Below, piece after piece: positions 35,973 to 44,294 of a stretch of 48,624 nt of DNA. The DNA is from Bacillota bacterium (GTDB taxonomy: Bacteria > Bacillota > GCA-003054495 > Carboxydocellales > JAJZSN01), in the NCBI GenBank assembly GCA_021849745.1, contig JAJZSN010000012.1, positions 1 to 48,624 of the forward strand, written 5' to 3'. Both the position numbers and the translations under genes were made by a program. The notes under the pieces are model-generated. The model searched no databases. It was not told where the DNA came from and saw nothing but the letters and a program-made list of their open reading frames with translations. Each line of letters opens with the position of its first letter. Within the stretch, counting starts at the first letter, position 1.

Positions 35973-37019
35973 CTATTTAGCTTGGGCTGCCAAATCCATT
36001 AATTCCTTGACAGTTTCTTTAGGTAGAGCTTTCTCTAGAACTTTCAAACGGGCAGGCGCCAACTTTTCTTTCCATATAGCCAATTCTGCTTCCGGTATAC
36101 GATATACTTGCACCCCTTGACTCTTAGCTACTGCTTCCCACTCCTGTTCACCAGCGGCCTCAAGTTCTGAGATTAAAGTTTTGCCGGATTCTTTTGCTAC
36201 CTCACCTAAAACCTTTTGTACATCTTGGGGTAATTTGTTAAAGGCATCTTGATTGATGACAATTCCGTGTTCAACCCCAACTGCCAGACGGACACGGGTC
36301 CAAAACTTAGTTACTTCGTAAAGCTTACTCATTACAACACCGGATGGGGTTGTAGAGAAAACACCGTCGATGGTTCCGTTCTGAAGAGCTAAGTAAGCTT
36401 CAGATGGATTGATAACAACTCCTGCTCCGCCAAGGGCTTCCACATAAGCTGTTTGAGACGGACTTGGCACCCGCATTTTAAGGCCCTTGATGTCTTCTGG
36501 TTTCTTAATTTGCTTCTTAGTAGCACCCATAGCGTCAACATTACCTGCTCCCGTCCAGCCTAGCAGTTTAGTTTTAGCTTTTTCTTCGAGAAGTTTTTCC
36601 AATTTAGTTCCTAAGGGTCCATCCAATGCCTTCATGGCATGGGCCGAATTATCGAAAACTCCACTACCTAAAATCATCAGTTCTGGAACAGCTTGTGGCC
36701 ATCCTTTGCCAAAATGGGTAACTGCCATTTCAACACTGCCGGAGGATACTGCTTCAATGTGTTCGCTTGATTTATACAGCTGACCATCAGGATAAATCTC
36801 GATCTTAACCTGACCCTTGGTTTCTTGCTCTACTTTGCTTGCAAAATCTTGAACTAATTGCCCTCTTTTATCCTTTAGAGAATATTCTGTAAGTAGCCGC
36901 AGTTTAACCGGCTCGGCAGCCGCTTTATCTGTAGTCTTTGGAGCTTCCTTACTACTACAGCCCACCAGAAGAAGTAATGCCGACATTACTAATACTATCG
37001 CTGAAATTTTCCCTTTCAT
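35973..37019 (-). CDS. TRAP transporter substrate-binding lipoprotein (DctP family)
   Basis: A 348-residue extracytoplasmic binding protein. It has a lipoprotein signal (MKGKISAIVLVMSALLLL, lipobox LVGC with C21), then a short Lys/Ala/Pro linker and the DctP fold. The region GLKMRVPSPSQTAYVEALGG carries the conserved Arg that salt-bridges a substrate carboxylate, and VINPSEAYLALQNGTIDGV follows. It delivers a carboxylic acid to the DctQM permease. Start ATG 37019 follows GGAGG. It lies between the SDR and dctQM; a strong hairpin follows its stop. The ligand is unknown, but a carboxylate fits both the Arg and the dicarboxylate-type enzymes upstream. Confidence 0.93.
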   Translation of the reverse strand: MKGKISAIVLVMSALLLLVGCSSKEAPKTTDKAAAEPVKLRLLTEYSLKDKRGQLVQDFASKVEQETKGQVKIEIYPDGQLYKSSEHIEAVSSGSVEMAVTHFGKGWPQAVPELMILGSGVFDNSAHAMKALDGPLGTKLEKLLEEKAKTKLLGWTGAGNVDAMGATKKQIKKPEDIKGLKMRVPSPSQTAYVEALGGAGVVINPSEAYLALQNGTIDGVFSTTPSGVVMSKLYEVTKFWTRVRLAVGVEHGIVINQDAFNKLPQDVQKVLGEVAKESGKTLISELEAAGEQEWEAVAKSQGVQVYRIPEAELAIWKEKLAPARLKVLEKALPKETVKELMDLAAQAK

Positions 37020-37121
37020 TTGTCATACCTCCGATAATTATAATTTTTTATTAATGGGCAACTCCCACTTAGACCTACCGGCTGTTCCAGGGTTATTTAC
37101 GACCAAAAGAATAATATACCG

Positions 37122-37922
37122 TCAATCATGGTTAGGTTGTAAAGGCATCCCCCCTGTCACAGGAATTACCGCACCGGTCACATAGGCGGAAAGATCCGAT
37201 GCCAAGAATAAGGCCGCTCCAGCGATATCCTCTGGTGTACCAACCCTTTGTAAGGGTGCTAAACCTCCTAGCATTTTAAAGAAACCTTCAACTTCTTCTT
37301 CTGATTTACCAGCTAAAAGTTCATCATAGAAGGGGGTCCTTATGGGCCCAGGCATGAGAACATTGACCCCGATGTTATAACGTCCTAGTTCACAGGCCAT
37401 ATCATAGGTCAGCCCATGGATACCGGCTTTAGCTGCGTGATAATGGGGCTGAGGAACCGGAGCAGCATGGATAGCCCCCAAAGAAGAAAGATTGATGATC
37501 TTACCATATTTTTGTTCTTTCATATAAGGTACAACTTCTTGGCAGCAATAGAAGGTACCGGTTAAGTTGATGGAGATAACTCTATCCCAAGCATTTTGAG
37601 GTAATGTAGCCACACTTTTTTTAACAGGCCCTAAGGAGTCAATGATCCCTCCGGCACCGTTAACTAAAATATCAATTTTCTTAAACTTACTGATGGTTTG
37701 GTTAACCATCTCACGAACCTCATCCCTGTTGGAAATATCGCATTTAATAACCAGACCATCGCGACCAATTTTTTTTACTTCTTCTAAAGTTTCATTGGCT
37801 GCTTGCATATTAATATCGGCGATAACTACATCGCAGCCTTCCTGGGCAAACTTAAGGGCCATTCCTCTGCCCATGCCTTTTGCCCCGCCGGTAATTATGG
37901 CAACCCTATCTTTAAGCAACAT
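37122..37922 (-). CDS. Short-chain dehydrogenase/reductase 2
   Basis: A 266-residue classical SDR: TGGAKGMGRGMA, VNGAGG, catalytic Ser in NLSSLGA, YHAAK with Tyr and Lys, and a C-terminal PVTGGM. The Asp in VVIADINM after the second strand favours NAD(H). It probably oxidises an alcohol or hydroxyacid made in the 48-32 kb pathway. Start ATG 37922 follows GGAGGG, 30 bases after the gamma-like gene. Not closely similar to SDR 1; substrate unknown. Confidence 0.9.
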   Translation of the reverse strand: MLLKDRVAIITGGAKGMGRGMALKFAQEGCDVVIADINMQAANETLEEVKKIGRDGLVIKCDISNRDEVREMVNQTISKFKKIDILVNGAGGIIDSLGPVKKSVATLPQNAWDRVISINLTGTFYCCQEVVPYMKEQKYGKIINLSSLGAIHAAPVPQPHYHAAKAGIHGLTYDMACELGRYNIGVNVLMPGPIRTPFYDELLAGKSEEEVEGFFKMLGGLAPLQRVGTPEDIAGAALFLASDLSAYVTGAVIPVTGGMPLQPNHD

Positions 37923-37952
37923 TTTTATCCCTCCATCTTCTTATCTTCTATA

Positions 37953-38279
37953 TTAACTTTCGCTTACCGCACCGCTGGATAACTTTGGTTGAACATCCCA
38001 CAAGTATGGATCCCCGATTCGGGCAACTTCTGTTGCATGCCGGACTCCACAGTTGGGGCAGAAAAACTCTCGAAAACACATCCGATTTTCCATGTCCGGG
38101 TCAGATGAGGCGTACCCCGGACCAAGGGAGGAGATGGGGGACTCTTTAAGGGTACAACCTTCTTTAAAATTAGCTTCCCAGGGTCCCAGAATATTTCCGC
38201 AGGCACAGGTATAACAGGCTTCGCCATTAATGTTCTCAAGCTTTAGATTATCCCCGATAAATATCCGCTGACGCTCCAT
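37953..38279 (-). CDS. Acetone/acetophenone carboxylase gamma-like zinc subunit 2
   Basis: A 108-residue protein with CxxC pairs at C22/C25 (CYTCAC, with an extra C27) and C74/C77 (FFCPNC), and LGPWE after the first pair. It aligns by eye with the 95-residue protein at 16128-16415, including the shared LGP and R-EF(F/Y)CPNCG block. Start ATG 38279 follows AAGGAGG, 22 bases after the HyuB-like gene. It should be the small metal-binding subunit of the second HyuA/HyuB complex. Confidence 0.78.
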   Translation of the reverse strand: MERQRIFIGDNLKLENINGEACYTCACGNILGPWEANFKEGCTLKESPISSLGPGYASSDPDMENRMCFREFFCPNCGVRHATEVARIGDPYLWDVQPKLSSGAVSES

Positions 38280-38301
38280 CTTAGTGGCCTCCTTTTTAAC
38301 C

Positions 38302-40248
38302 TTAGAATAAACGTTGTTGTTTCCTGCCTGCCCGGCAAGCCTCGGTTCTCTCTATATCTAACAAACCGCCCTCTTTGAACACTACACCATAAACTTTTTG
38401 CGCCGCTTCCACAGTCATCTTACCCTGGGAGACGTCCTGAACTACTAAGGTCGGGTCTCGATCTAGGGGATCACCATAGCCTGCAAAATTCGGTAAGTTA
38501 GTACTCCAGATATCGTTAACCTCTAAATTAACCGGCGGTCCTTTGAAGAAGATAGGGGCATCATCCCCATTTAATTCATCAAAACTTTGGGGTAGCTTGC
38601 CCTCAGCCAGATACTGGCGAGCATTAGTATTGCGCTTGACCTTGAAGAAAGCTCGCCCTCCTGAGTTACCGCCCAACAAGCCTTGGTTCTTAACAAAACT
38701 GTCATTCATGTAAATTTGCATATCCATCCGATCAGTCCCGTGGAGAATCCAGGCCTCTTCCACACCTAGTCCGCTCCTGAACCGGCCAGCTCCGGCTTCC
38801 TCTGCGGCGTTTTCACGCCGGTACAGGGTTAAAACCGGCCAAGCCAGTTCGTTCTCTTCCACGTTAGATGCCTCCATCCCAGGAACCCAGAAGAGACCAC
38901 CTGTGTCCACCCCGTCCCTTGCCAAAGATGCCGGCAAGGCACCGGAGGCCATCCCGGCACTCATCCCTACGAAGAATTGCTCATACTGGTTAATTCCGTT
39001 AAAAATGCATCCACCATAAGCGTGAACGTCTGCCATGGCAATGGCCTTCTCTCTGAGGGGGGAATCGGCACAGGCCACCATCTTAGACACTGCTCCGGTA
39101 GCAGTAGCTACGACCATTGGCATATTGAATACCCCTGCGGTACTAATGGCTGCCGGGTAATCAGCACAAGTAATGGTACCTGGTACCGGCCGGAATTTAA
39201 TTCGGCGATATAGACCACCGCAAATACCACCAAGATCATAGGCCAGCATAATGGTTAAGGGGGCTAAGCAAGCGCCCACTAATCCGGCAAAAGTATTGTT
39301 GATGGACCCCACTTGGGGAGATGTACCTTGATTGTCAATGTAGAGATAGCCATTTTCCTTGACGATATTAATCCTGCTCACATAGATGCCCCTGTCACCA
39401 GGTACCGCTGCCTCGGTATATACCCGTTCAGACCAACGTCCGTCGGGGATTAGCTCTAATTTCTTTTCTATCGCCCGCTCCCCGGCATCCATCATTCTAT
39501 TCATGACACCTTTGACTATATCCGGCCCATAAGTCTTAATTAATTTAACAATCCGCTCTTGGGCCACCCGTAACCCAGCCAGGGCTGCATGTAGATCCAT
39601 GGCCACCGTTTGAGGAATCCGGGATTGGCGTAGGAATAACTGTTCAACATCGGTGCGGATCTTGCCCCCTTCCACCAACTTGATGGGCGGGAAACAGGGG
39701 GGATCTTCATGGATATTTTGAGAGGTGAGGCAGAAACTACCTGGAACCGGGCCACCTACATCGCTATAATGGACACTGTTGGATACCCAGCAGAATAGTT
39801 CTCCATTCCAGAAAACCGGGCAAGTCAAGCCTGTATCCTGTTGGTGGGAGGTTCCTACATAAGGATCATTACATAAGAACACATCTCCCTCCTTGATTCC
39901 AGGGTCACCACTACGATTCTCTAAGATCCACTTGGTAAATATTCCTTGCATGTTACCCAGATACAAAAGGTATGGACCAAGACACATTACATCGCCCTGC
40001 TCGGTAAGAATCGCACATTGAAAGTCGCGAACGATCATAGTTATAGGCGAAATACTCAGCTTTTGGATGGTCTGTCCGTGTTCAAGGTTGATACTCGTAA
40101 AGGTGTTACGGATTACCTCGTAGGTAATCGGATCTACGTCTGTCGCCCCCTGAGTATGTAGTTTTAGACTGGGGCTAATCCGAAGGTTCACAGGTGGTAT
40201 GTAGCCCCTGGCGACTCCATCCCAGACAATGTTTGCAGTCTCATCCAT
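38302..40248 (-). CDS. HyuB / acetone carboxylase alpha-like subunit 2
   Basis: A 648-residue hydantoinase B/acetone carboxylase alpha-family protein: DVDPITYEVIRNTF near the start, a metal-region DPYVGTSHQQDTGLTCPVFW, and a C-terminal GYGDPLDRDP. It carries an N-terminal extension of about 35 residues relative to subunit 1. It starts at ATG 40248, two bases after the HyuA-like stop, so translation is coupled. Divergence from copy 1 throughout indicates a different substrate rather than redundancy. Confidence 0.87.
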   Translation of the reverse strand: MDETANIVWDGVARGYIPPVNLRISPSLKLHTQGATDVDPITYEVIRNTFTSINLEHGQTIQKLSISPITMIVRDFQCAILTEQGDVMCLGPYLLYLGNMQGIFTKWILENRSGDPGIKEGDVFLCNDPYVGTSHQQDTGLTCPVFWNGELFCWVSNSVHYSDVGGPVPGSFCLTSQNIHEDPPCFPPIKLVEGGKIRTDVEQLFLRQSRIPQTVAMDLHAALAGLRVAQERIVKLIKTYGPDIVKGVMNRMMDAGERAIEKKLELIPDGRWSERVYTEAAVPGDRGIYVSRINIVKENGYLYIDNQGTSPQVGSINNTFAGLVGACLAPLTIMLAYDLGGICGGLYRRIKFRPVPGTITCADYPAAISTAGVFNMPMVVATATGAVSKMVACADSPLREKAIAMADVHAYGGCIFNGINQYEQFFVGMSAGMASGALPASLARDGVDTGGLFWVPGMEASNVEENELAWPVLTLYRRENAAEEAGAGRFRSGLGVEEAWILHGTDRMDMQIYMNDSFVKNQGLLGGNSGGRAFFKVKRNTNARQYLAEGKLPQSFDELNGDDAPIFFKGPPVNLEVNDIWSTNLPNFAGYGDPLDRDPTLVVQDVSQGKMTVEAAQKVYGVVFKEGGLLDIERTEACRAGRKQQRLF

Positions 40249-40250
40249 AA

Positions 40251-42410
40251 TTAAGCCCCCTTCTGTTCCGATGATGAATCGTTAACTTTTTTTAGACCTT
40301 TGGTCTCTTGTTTAAATTGCAGTACCAGGTTACCAAAGGCATCACATTCTAAGGTTTGACCTAGGCCAACCGGGATCGAAGTATGGGGCAGTTCAACTAC
40401 TGCCGGTCCTGTCACTAGGTTGCCAAAACGAAGATATCGTCCATCATAAATCTGGCTTTCGATAAATGTCATCTGGTCCGGCCAAAAGATTGTCCGGGTA
40501 CCTCTCTTGGTAGTATCGGCTAGCTCTGATACCGGTTGCTCTTGTACGGCTTGATCCGGCCTGTGTAAATGAGCAGTGGCCCGAATTAGCACGGAGAATA
40601 GCTCAACTCCCTGAGAGACCTGGCCTGCTCCACTACCATATAGGGTATCGTAAGTGGTACTAAAGTCTTGGATAATGGCCTCAGCTTCATTAGGTCCGAT
40701 GTTGCCTTCCGGTAAACGCATCAGTAAGTTATGCAACCACTGACCACCGTAGCGCATCTGTCCAAAACGTTCGAGGGTGATGTTCTCCGCTTTCCCCATT
40801 TCGGCTAGGGCATCTAAGGCATCCTTTTCCAGCTTAGCAATGAGACCATTTAGTTGATCAAGTTGGAATGGATAGTTGAACATCTCCTCCGCTTCGAAAT
40901 AGCGAACCAAATTCGAAGTGGCGCAACCGAATGCTGAAAGGGTTGAAGCACCATTACCAAGGGGGATTACCACTCCCTTCACCCCTAGTTCTTGGGCAAA
41001 CATAAAGGCATGGAGGGGACCAGCACCTCCATAAGCATAAACATGGAAGTCTCTGGGGTCATAGCCACGAATAACTGTTTGCTGCCGGATCAGTTCAGCG
41101 GCCTTGATGCTGTTGATCTTCATGATCCCGGCTGCTGCCTCCTCAGGATTAAGACCAACCTCTTTGCCTAGAAGCCCGATAGCCTGGCGAGCACCTTCTC
41201 GATCTAAGGGCATCCGTCCACCAAGAAAGGATTCAGCAGAAAGGAGGCCCAACACTACATCGGCATCAGTCACAGTGGGCTCAGTACCACCTCGGCGGTA
41301 GCATACCGGGCCAGGACTAGCCCCGGCACTTGCCGGACCTACCCGAATAGACTTGCTGAAGGGAGACAACCTTGCGAGACTACCACCTCCGCAGGCTATA
41401 GAAGTAGTCTGTAATTGGAGCAACTTATATCGATATTGATCAATGACGTTTTCATCAGTCACCAGGGGTTCTCCATTGACAATCAAACCTACTTCAAAGG
41501 AGGTACCTCCCATATCGGTAGCAATTACATTGTCATGACCAAGGCTACGGGCTAGGGCTGCTGAACCAATTAACCCGCCCACTGGGCCTGAACCCAAGGA
41601 GGTTAGGGGGTTTTCTACTGCTTTTTTAGCTGGTAGAATCCCACCGGACACTTGCATAATTAGTAAGGGGTGGTTCAACCCAGCTTCGTGCAGACGCTTT
41701 GCTGCACTGGCAAAATAAGCAGCCGATTTTGGTGCAATATAACTGTTAATAACTGTTGCCACAGTACGCTCATATTCACCCATCCGGGGGGCTACCTGGT
41801 GGGAACAGGATACATAGACCTCCGGGGCAATCCGCTTGATTATTTCCACAACTTGCTCTTCATGGGCCGGATTACGGAAAGACCAGAGGAAGGATACTGC
41901 TATGGCTGTAACTCCCTGATCATCCACCAAACTGCGTACGGCAGCTTCTACTTCCTCTACATTCACAGGGACCACCACTTGACCCTGGTAATCAATTCGT
42001 TCATTAATCTCTTTGATTAAATTCCTAGGAACTAAGGGTTCAGGTTTACTTGTTGCTTGAGGATGAAAATATAGCTCAGGATCCAATCCGGTAATCCGGC
42101 CTGAACCTCGCATCATTAAAATAGAATCCCCGTGTCCAGCAGTTGCTAAAAGACCTGTATGGGCACCATTGCGTTCTACGAGTAAGTTGGTCCCAACAGT
42201 GGTACCAAGGCTAAAACGCTCTGTTGATGCAATTAAATTTTCCACAGTAGTACCACATTCTTCTGCCAGAGCAGAAAGTACGTTGAACATCCCAATTGAA
42301 AAGTTTTCTGTAGTCGTCGGGGCTTTAGCGAAATATAAGCGTCCCTTTTCATCCATGGCAACACCATCGGTGAAGGTTCCTCCTCCGTCCAACCCAATGT
42401 AATATCCCAC
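40251..42410 (-). CDS. HyuA / acetone carboxylase beta-like ATPase subunit 2
   Basis: A 719-residue hydantoinase A-family ATPase, close in length to acetone carboxylase beta. The phosphate motif DGGGTFTDGVAMD and second site ATDMGGTSFEVG are clear. It energises the substrate with ATP for carboxylation or ring opening by its HyuB partner. The start is GTG 42410, 7 bases after AAGGAGG; ten upstream codons are open but precede this site. It lies 20 bases after the MmgE/PrpD gene. Together with 38302-40248 and 37953-38279 it makes the second three-subunit complex. Confidence 0.88.
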   Translation of the reverse strand: MGYYIGLDGGGTFTDGVAMDEKGRLYFAKAPTTTENFSIGMFNVLSALAEECGTTVENLIASTERFSLGTTVGTNLLVERNGAHTGLLATAGHGDSILMMRGSGRITGLDPELYFHPQATSKPEPLVPRNLIKEINERIDYQGQVVVPVNVEEVEAAVRSLVDDQGVTAIAVSFLWSFRNPAHEEQVVEIIKRIAPEVYVSCSHQVAPRMGEYERTVATVINSYIAPKSAAYFASAAKRLHEAGLNHPLLIMQVSGGILPAKKAVENPLTSLGSGPVGGLIGSAALARSLGHDNVIATDMGGTSFEVGLIVNGEPLVTDENVIDQYRYKLLQLQTTSIACGGGSLARLSPFSKSIRVGPASAGASPGPVCYRRGGTEPTVTDADVVLGLLSAESFLGGRMPLDREGARQAIGLLGKEVGLNPEEAAAGIMKINSIKAAELIRQQTVIRGYDPRDFHVYAYGGAGPLHAFMFAQELGVKGVVIPLGNGASTLSAFGCATSNLVRYFEAEEMFNYPFQLDQLNGLIAKLEKDALDALAEMGKAENITLERFGQMRYGGQWLHNLLMRLPEGNIGPNEAEAIIQDFSTTYDTLYGSGAGQVSQGVELFSVLIRATAHLHRPDQAVQEQPVSELADTTKRGTRTIFWPDQMTFIESQIYDGRYLRFGNLVTGPAVVELPHTSIPVGLGQTLECDAFGNLVLQFKQETKGLKKVNDSSSEQKGA

Positions 42411-42430
42411 CTTAATTCCTCCTTCATCGG

Positions 42431-43822
42431 TTAGTCCCAAACTATAAGTTTAATTAAATCTCTGACGTCATTTACTTCTTCTAACTTTGTAACCAACTCT
42501 ACTAGTTGCCGGGCATTTACTTCAGGAATCCGTCGCTCCGGATGGGTGATACAATCTTGAAATTTCCTTTCTACATCGACAAAGGTCAAGGGGTTGGATG
42601 GAGTGCCCGTAGGTAAGTCTACTTGTTTTGTATAGGCTTTTCCGTCCTTCAGGGTGATCATTACCCGGGCGGGTTCGATTTCATCCCCCCGGTTCATACT
42701 GGGATCAATCTCAATGTTGATTTTCCCAGCTACGTCTAATATGTCACTACTTTTGATAGCTGCTTCGGTGAAATCATCAATGGCTGCCCGTTGCCTAGCT
42801 ACAGCTACTGCTACCCCCCAAGGAACACTGAACTGACTGTCTACATAGTTCCGTGGTTTAGCTTTGATTTCCAAGGGTGCACCAAGTAAGCCATAGGTAC
42901 CTTCTCCACACCAAATCATAATTCTTTCTACATCTTTTGCTTCAATTTGATTTTCTTTAACTAGGGCCAGGGCCGCATCTATAAAAGGATGAACCCCCCG
43001 GCAACAAGGATAAGGCTTAATGGAAACATTGACACTTTCAAACCTGGAACCTAATTCTCCAACAAGGTTTTCCCTGGAGTAACTACCCTGGTGATAAACC
43101 TTATACATCCCGGCTACACCCTCCAGGCAGTTCTTGGCTCCGGTGATCCCTTTTTGGGCCATCAAAGCCGCTGTGATGCCACCTTTAACAGCAAGCCCCG
43201 GACCCATCCGTTTGGTAAGGGCCCCATCCTTAACACATTGGCCATTGCCGGCAGATTGGTGATAACCAATACCTATGGCATTGACTATTCCCTCCTCGTC
43301 AAGACCAAGCATCCTGCCTGCTACAGCTGCCGCCGTCATGTATCCATAGAGACTGGTAAGATGCCAGCCAAATTGGTGGATACTTTGACCCGGCCTGGTT
43401 GCCAGCCCTAGCCGGCAGATTAGATCAGAGCCAAGGGCTATGGCGGCGATAAACTCCTTACCGCTTATACCCCCTACATATTCGGCCATTGCTAAGGCTG
43501 TAGGCAAGGTGACAACTCCCGGATGCATAACGGCCGCCTCATGGACGTCATCATAATCTAAGGCATGGGCCATGGTGGCATTTACCTGAGCAGCATTAGG
43601 GGCAGGAATTTTTTGCCCCCAGCTAAAGATTGAGCTTTGGGGTGCCCCACCCCATTCAACAGCCAGTTCCGTTATTTCCGTTACCCCGTCTTTAGATACA
43701 CCAGCTAAAGCTACGCCAAGGAAATCCAAAACTTGTAATTTTGTCGCTTCTATCACATCAGCGGGCAAGTCTTGGTAATTAATACCCGCAAAGTTCTTAG
43801 CAAATAGATAAGTAGCATCCAC
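42431..43822 (-). CDS. MmgE/PrpD family protein (methylcitrate dehydratase / aconitate decarboxylase-like)
   Basis: A 463-residue MmgE/PrpD protein. Recognisable parts are DFLGVALAG, the ATMAHALDYDDVHEAAVMHPG active-site segment with Asp/His, GWHLTSLYGYMTAAA and IKPYPCCRGVHPFIDA. Members dehydrate, isomerise or decarboxylate di- and tricarboxylic acids (2-methylcitrate, aconitate, iminodisuccinate). Start GTG 43822 follows AGGAGG. Placed right after a glutamate-mutase-like pair, it may dehydrate or isomerise the branched dicarboxylate that the mutase makes, analogous to mesaconate or dimethylmaleate steps. That is inference from context. Confidence 0.88.
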   Translation of the reverse strand: MDATYLFAKNFAGINYQDLPADVIEATKLQVLDFLGVALAGVSKDGVTEITELAVEWGGAPQSSIFSWGQKIPAPNAAQVNATMAHALDYDDVHEAAVMHPGVVTLPTALAMAEYVGGISGKEFIAAIALGSDLICRLGLATRPGQSIHQFGWHLTSLYGYMTAAAVAGRMLGLDEEGIVNAIGIGYHQSAGNGQCVKDGALTKRMGPGLAVKGGITAALMAQKGITGAKNCLEGVAGMYKVYHQGSYSRENLVGELGSRFESVNVSIKPYPCCRGVHPFIDAALALVKENQIEAKDVERIMIWCGEGTYGLLGAPLEIKAKPRNYVDSQFSVPWGVAVAVARQRAAIDDFTEAAIKSSDILDVAGKINIEIDPSMNRGDEIEPARVMITLKDGKAYTKQVDLPTGTPSNPLTFVDVERKFQDCITHPERRIPEVNARQLVELVTKLEEVNDVRDLIKLIVWD

Positions 43823-43854
43823 TTTGGCATTACCTCCTGTCGTTTTGAATAAAC

Positions 43855-44271
43855 TTATAGCTTACCTTTGGCTTCGAGATCATTCTGCAGATCTGCAAGG
43901 GCTATTTTCATATCTGTTGCAGGGGGGTATACTCTATCGAAACCCAGTTTTTTAAATCTCATCTCGATATCATCACTCTTGGCGATACCTAAATTGCCTC
44001 CGATATAAAGCAGAATATCATCAAGCCCTGCCTCCAGGCATTTATCTTTAAATCCCTGTAAATCCAACTCGGCCATTCCATATAGGGAACTCATAATCAT
44101 GGCATCAGCATCGGTTTCCTGGGCTGCCTTGATGAATTCTTCGGGCGGGGTCTGGGCTCCCAAGGCTACGACATTGTATCCTGCATCCCGTAAAGCTCTG
44201 GATACAATTTTGGTCCCAATTACGTGGGCATCTACACCAACTGTCCCGGTGATTACTGTTATGTCCTTCAT
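43855..44271 (-). CDS. Glutamate-mutase-like B12-binding subunit (S/sigma)
   Basis: A 138-residue cobalamin-binding protein equivalent to GlmS/MutS. The base-off, His-on signature DxHxxG is D14-A-H16-V-I-G19, the same numbering as I recall for clostridial GlmS, followed by SSLYG and the GG of YIGGNLG. It presents adenosylcobalamin to the large subunit. Start ATG 44271 follows GGAGGAG, 23 bases after the large subunit. No MutL chaperone-like gene lies between the subunits, unlike some glutamate mutase operons. Confidence 0.9.
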   Translation of the reverse strand: MKDITVITGTVGVDAHVIGTKIVSRALRDAGYNVVALGAQTPPEEFIKAAQETDADAMIMSSLYGMAELDLQGFKDKCLEAGLDDILLYIGGNLGIAKSDDIEMRFKKLGFDRVYPPATDMKIALADLQNDLEAKGKL

Positions 44272-44294
44272 GTTTCTTTTCTCCTCCTTCTTGG

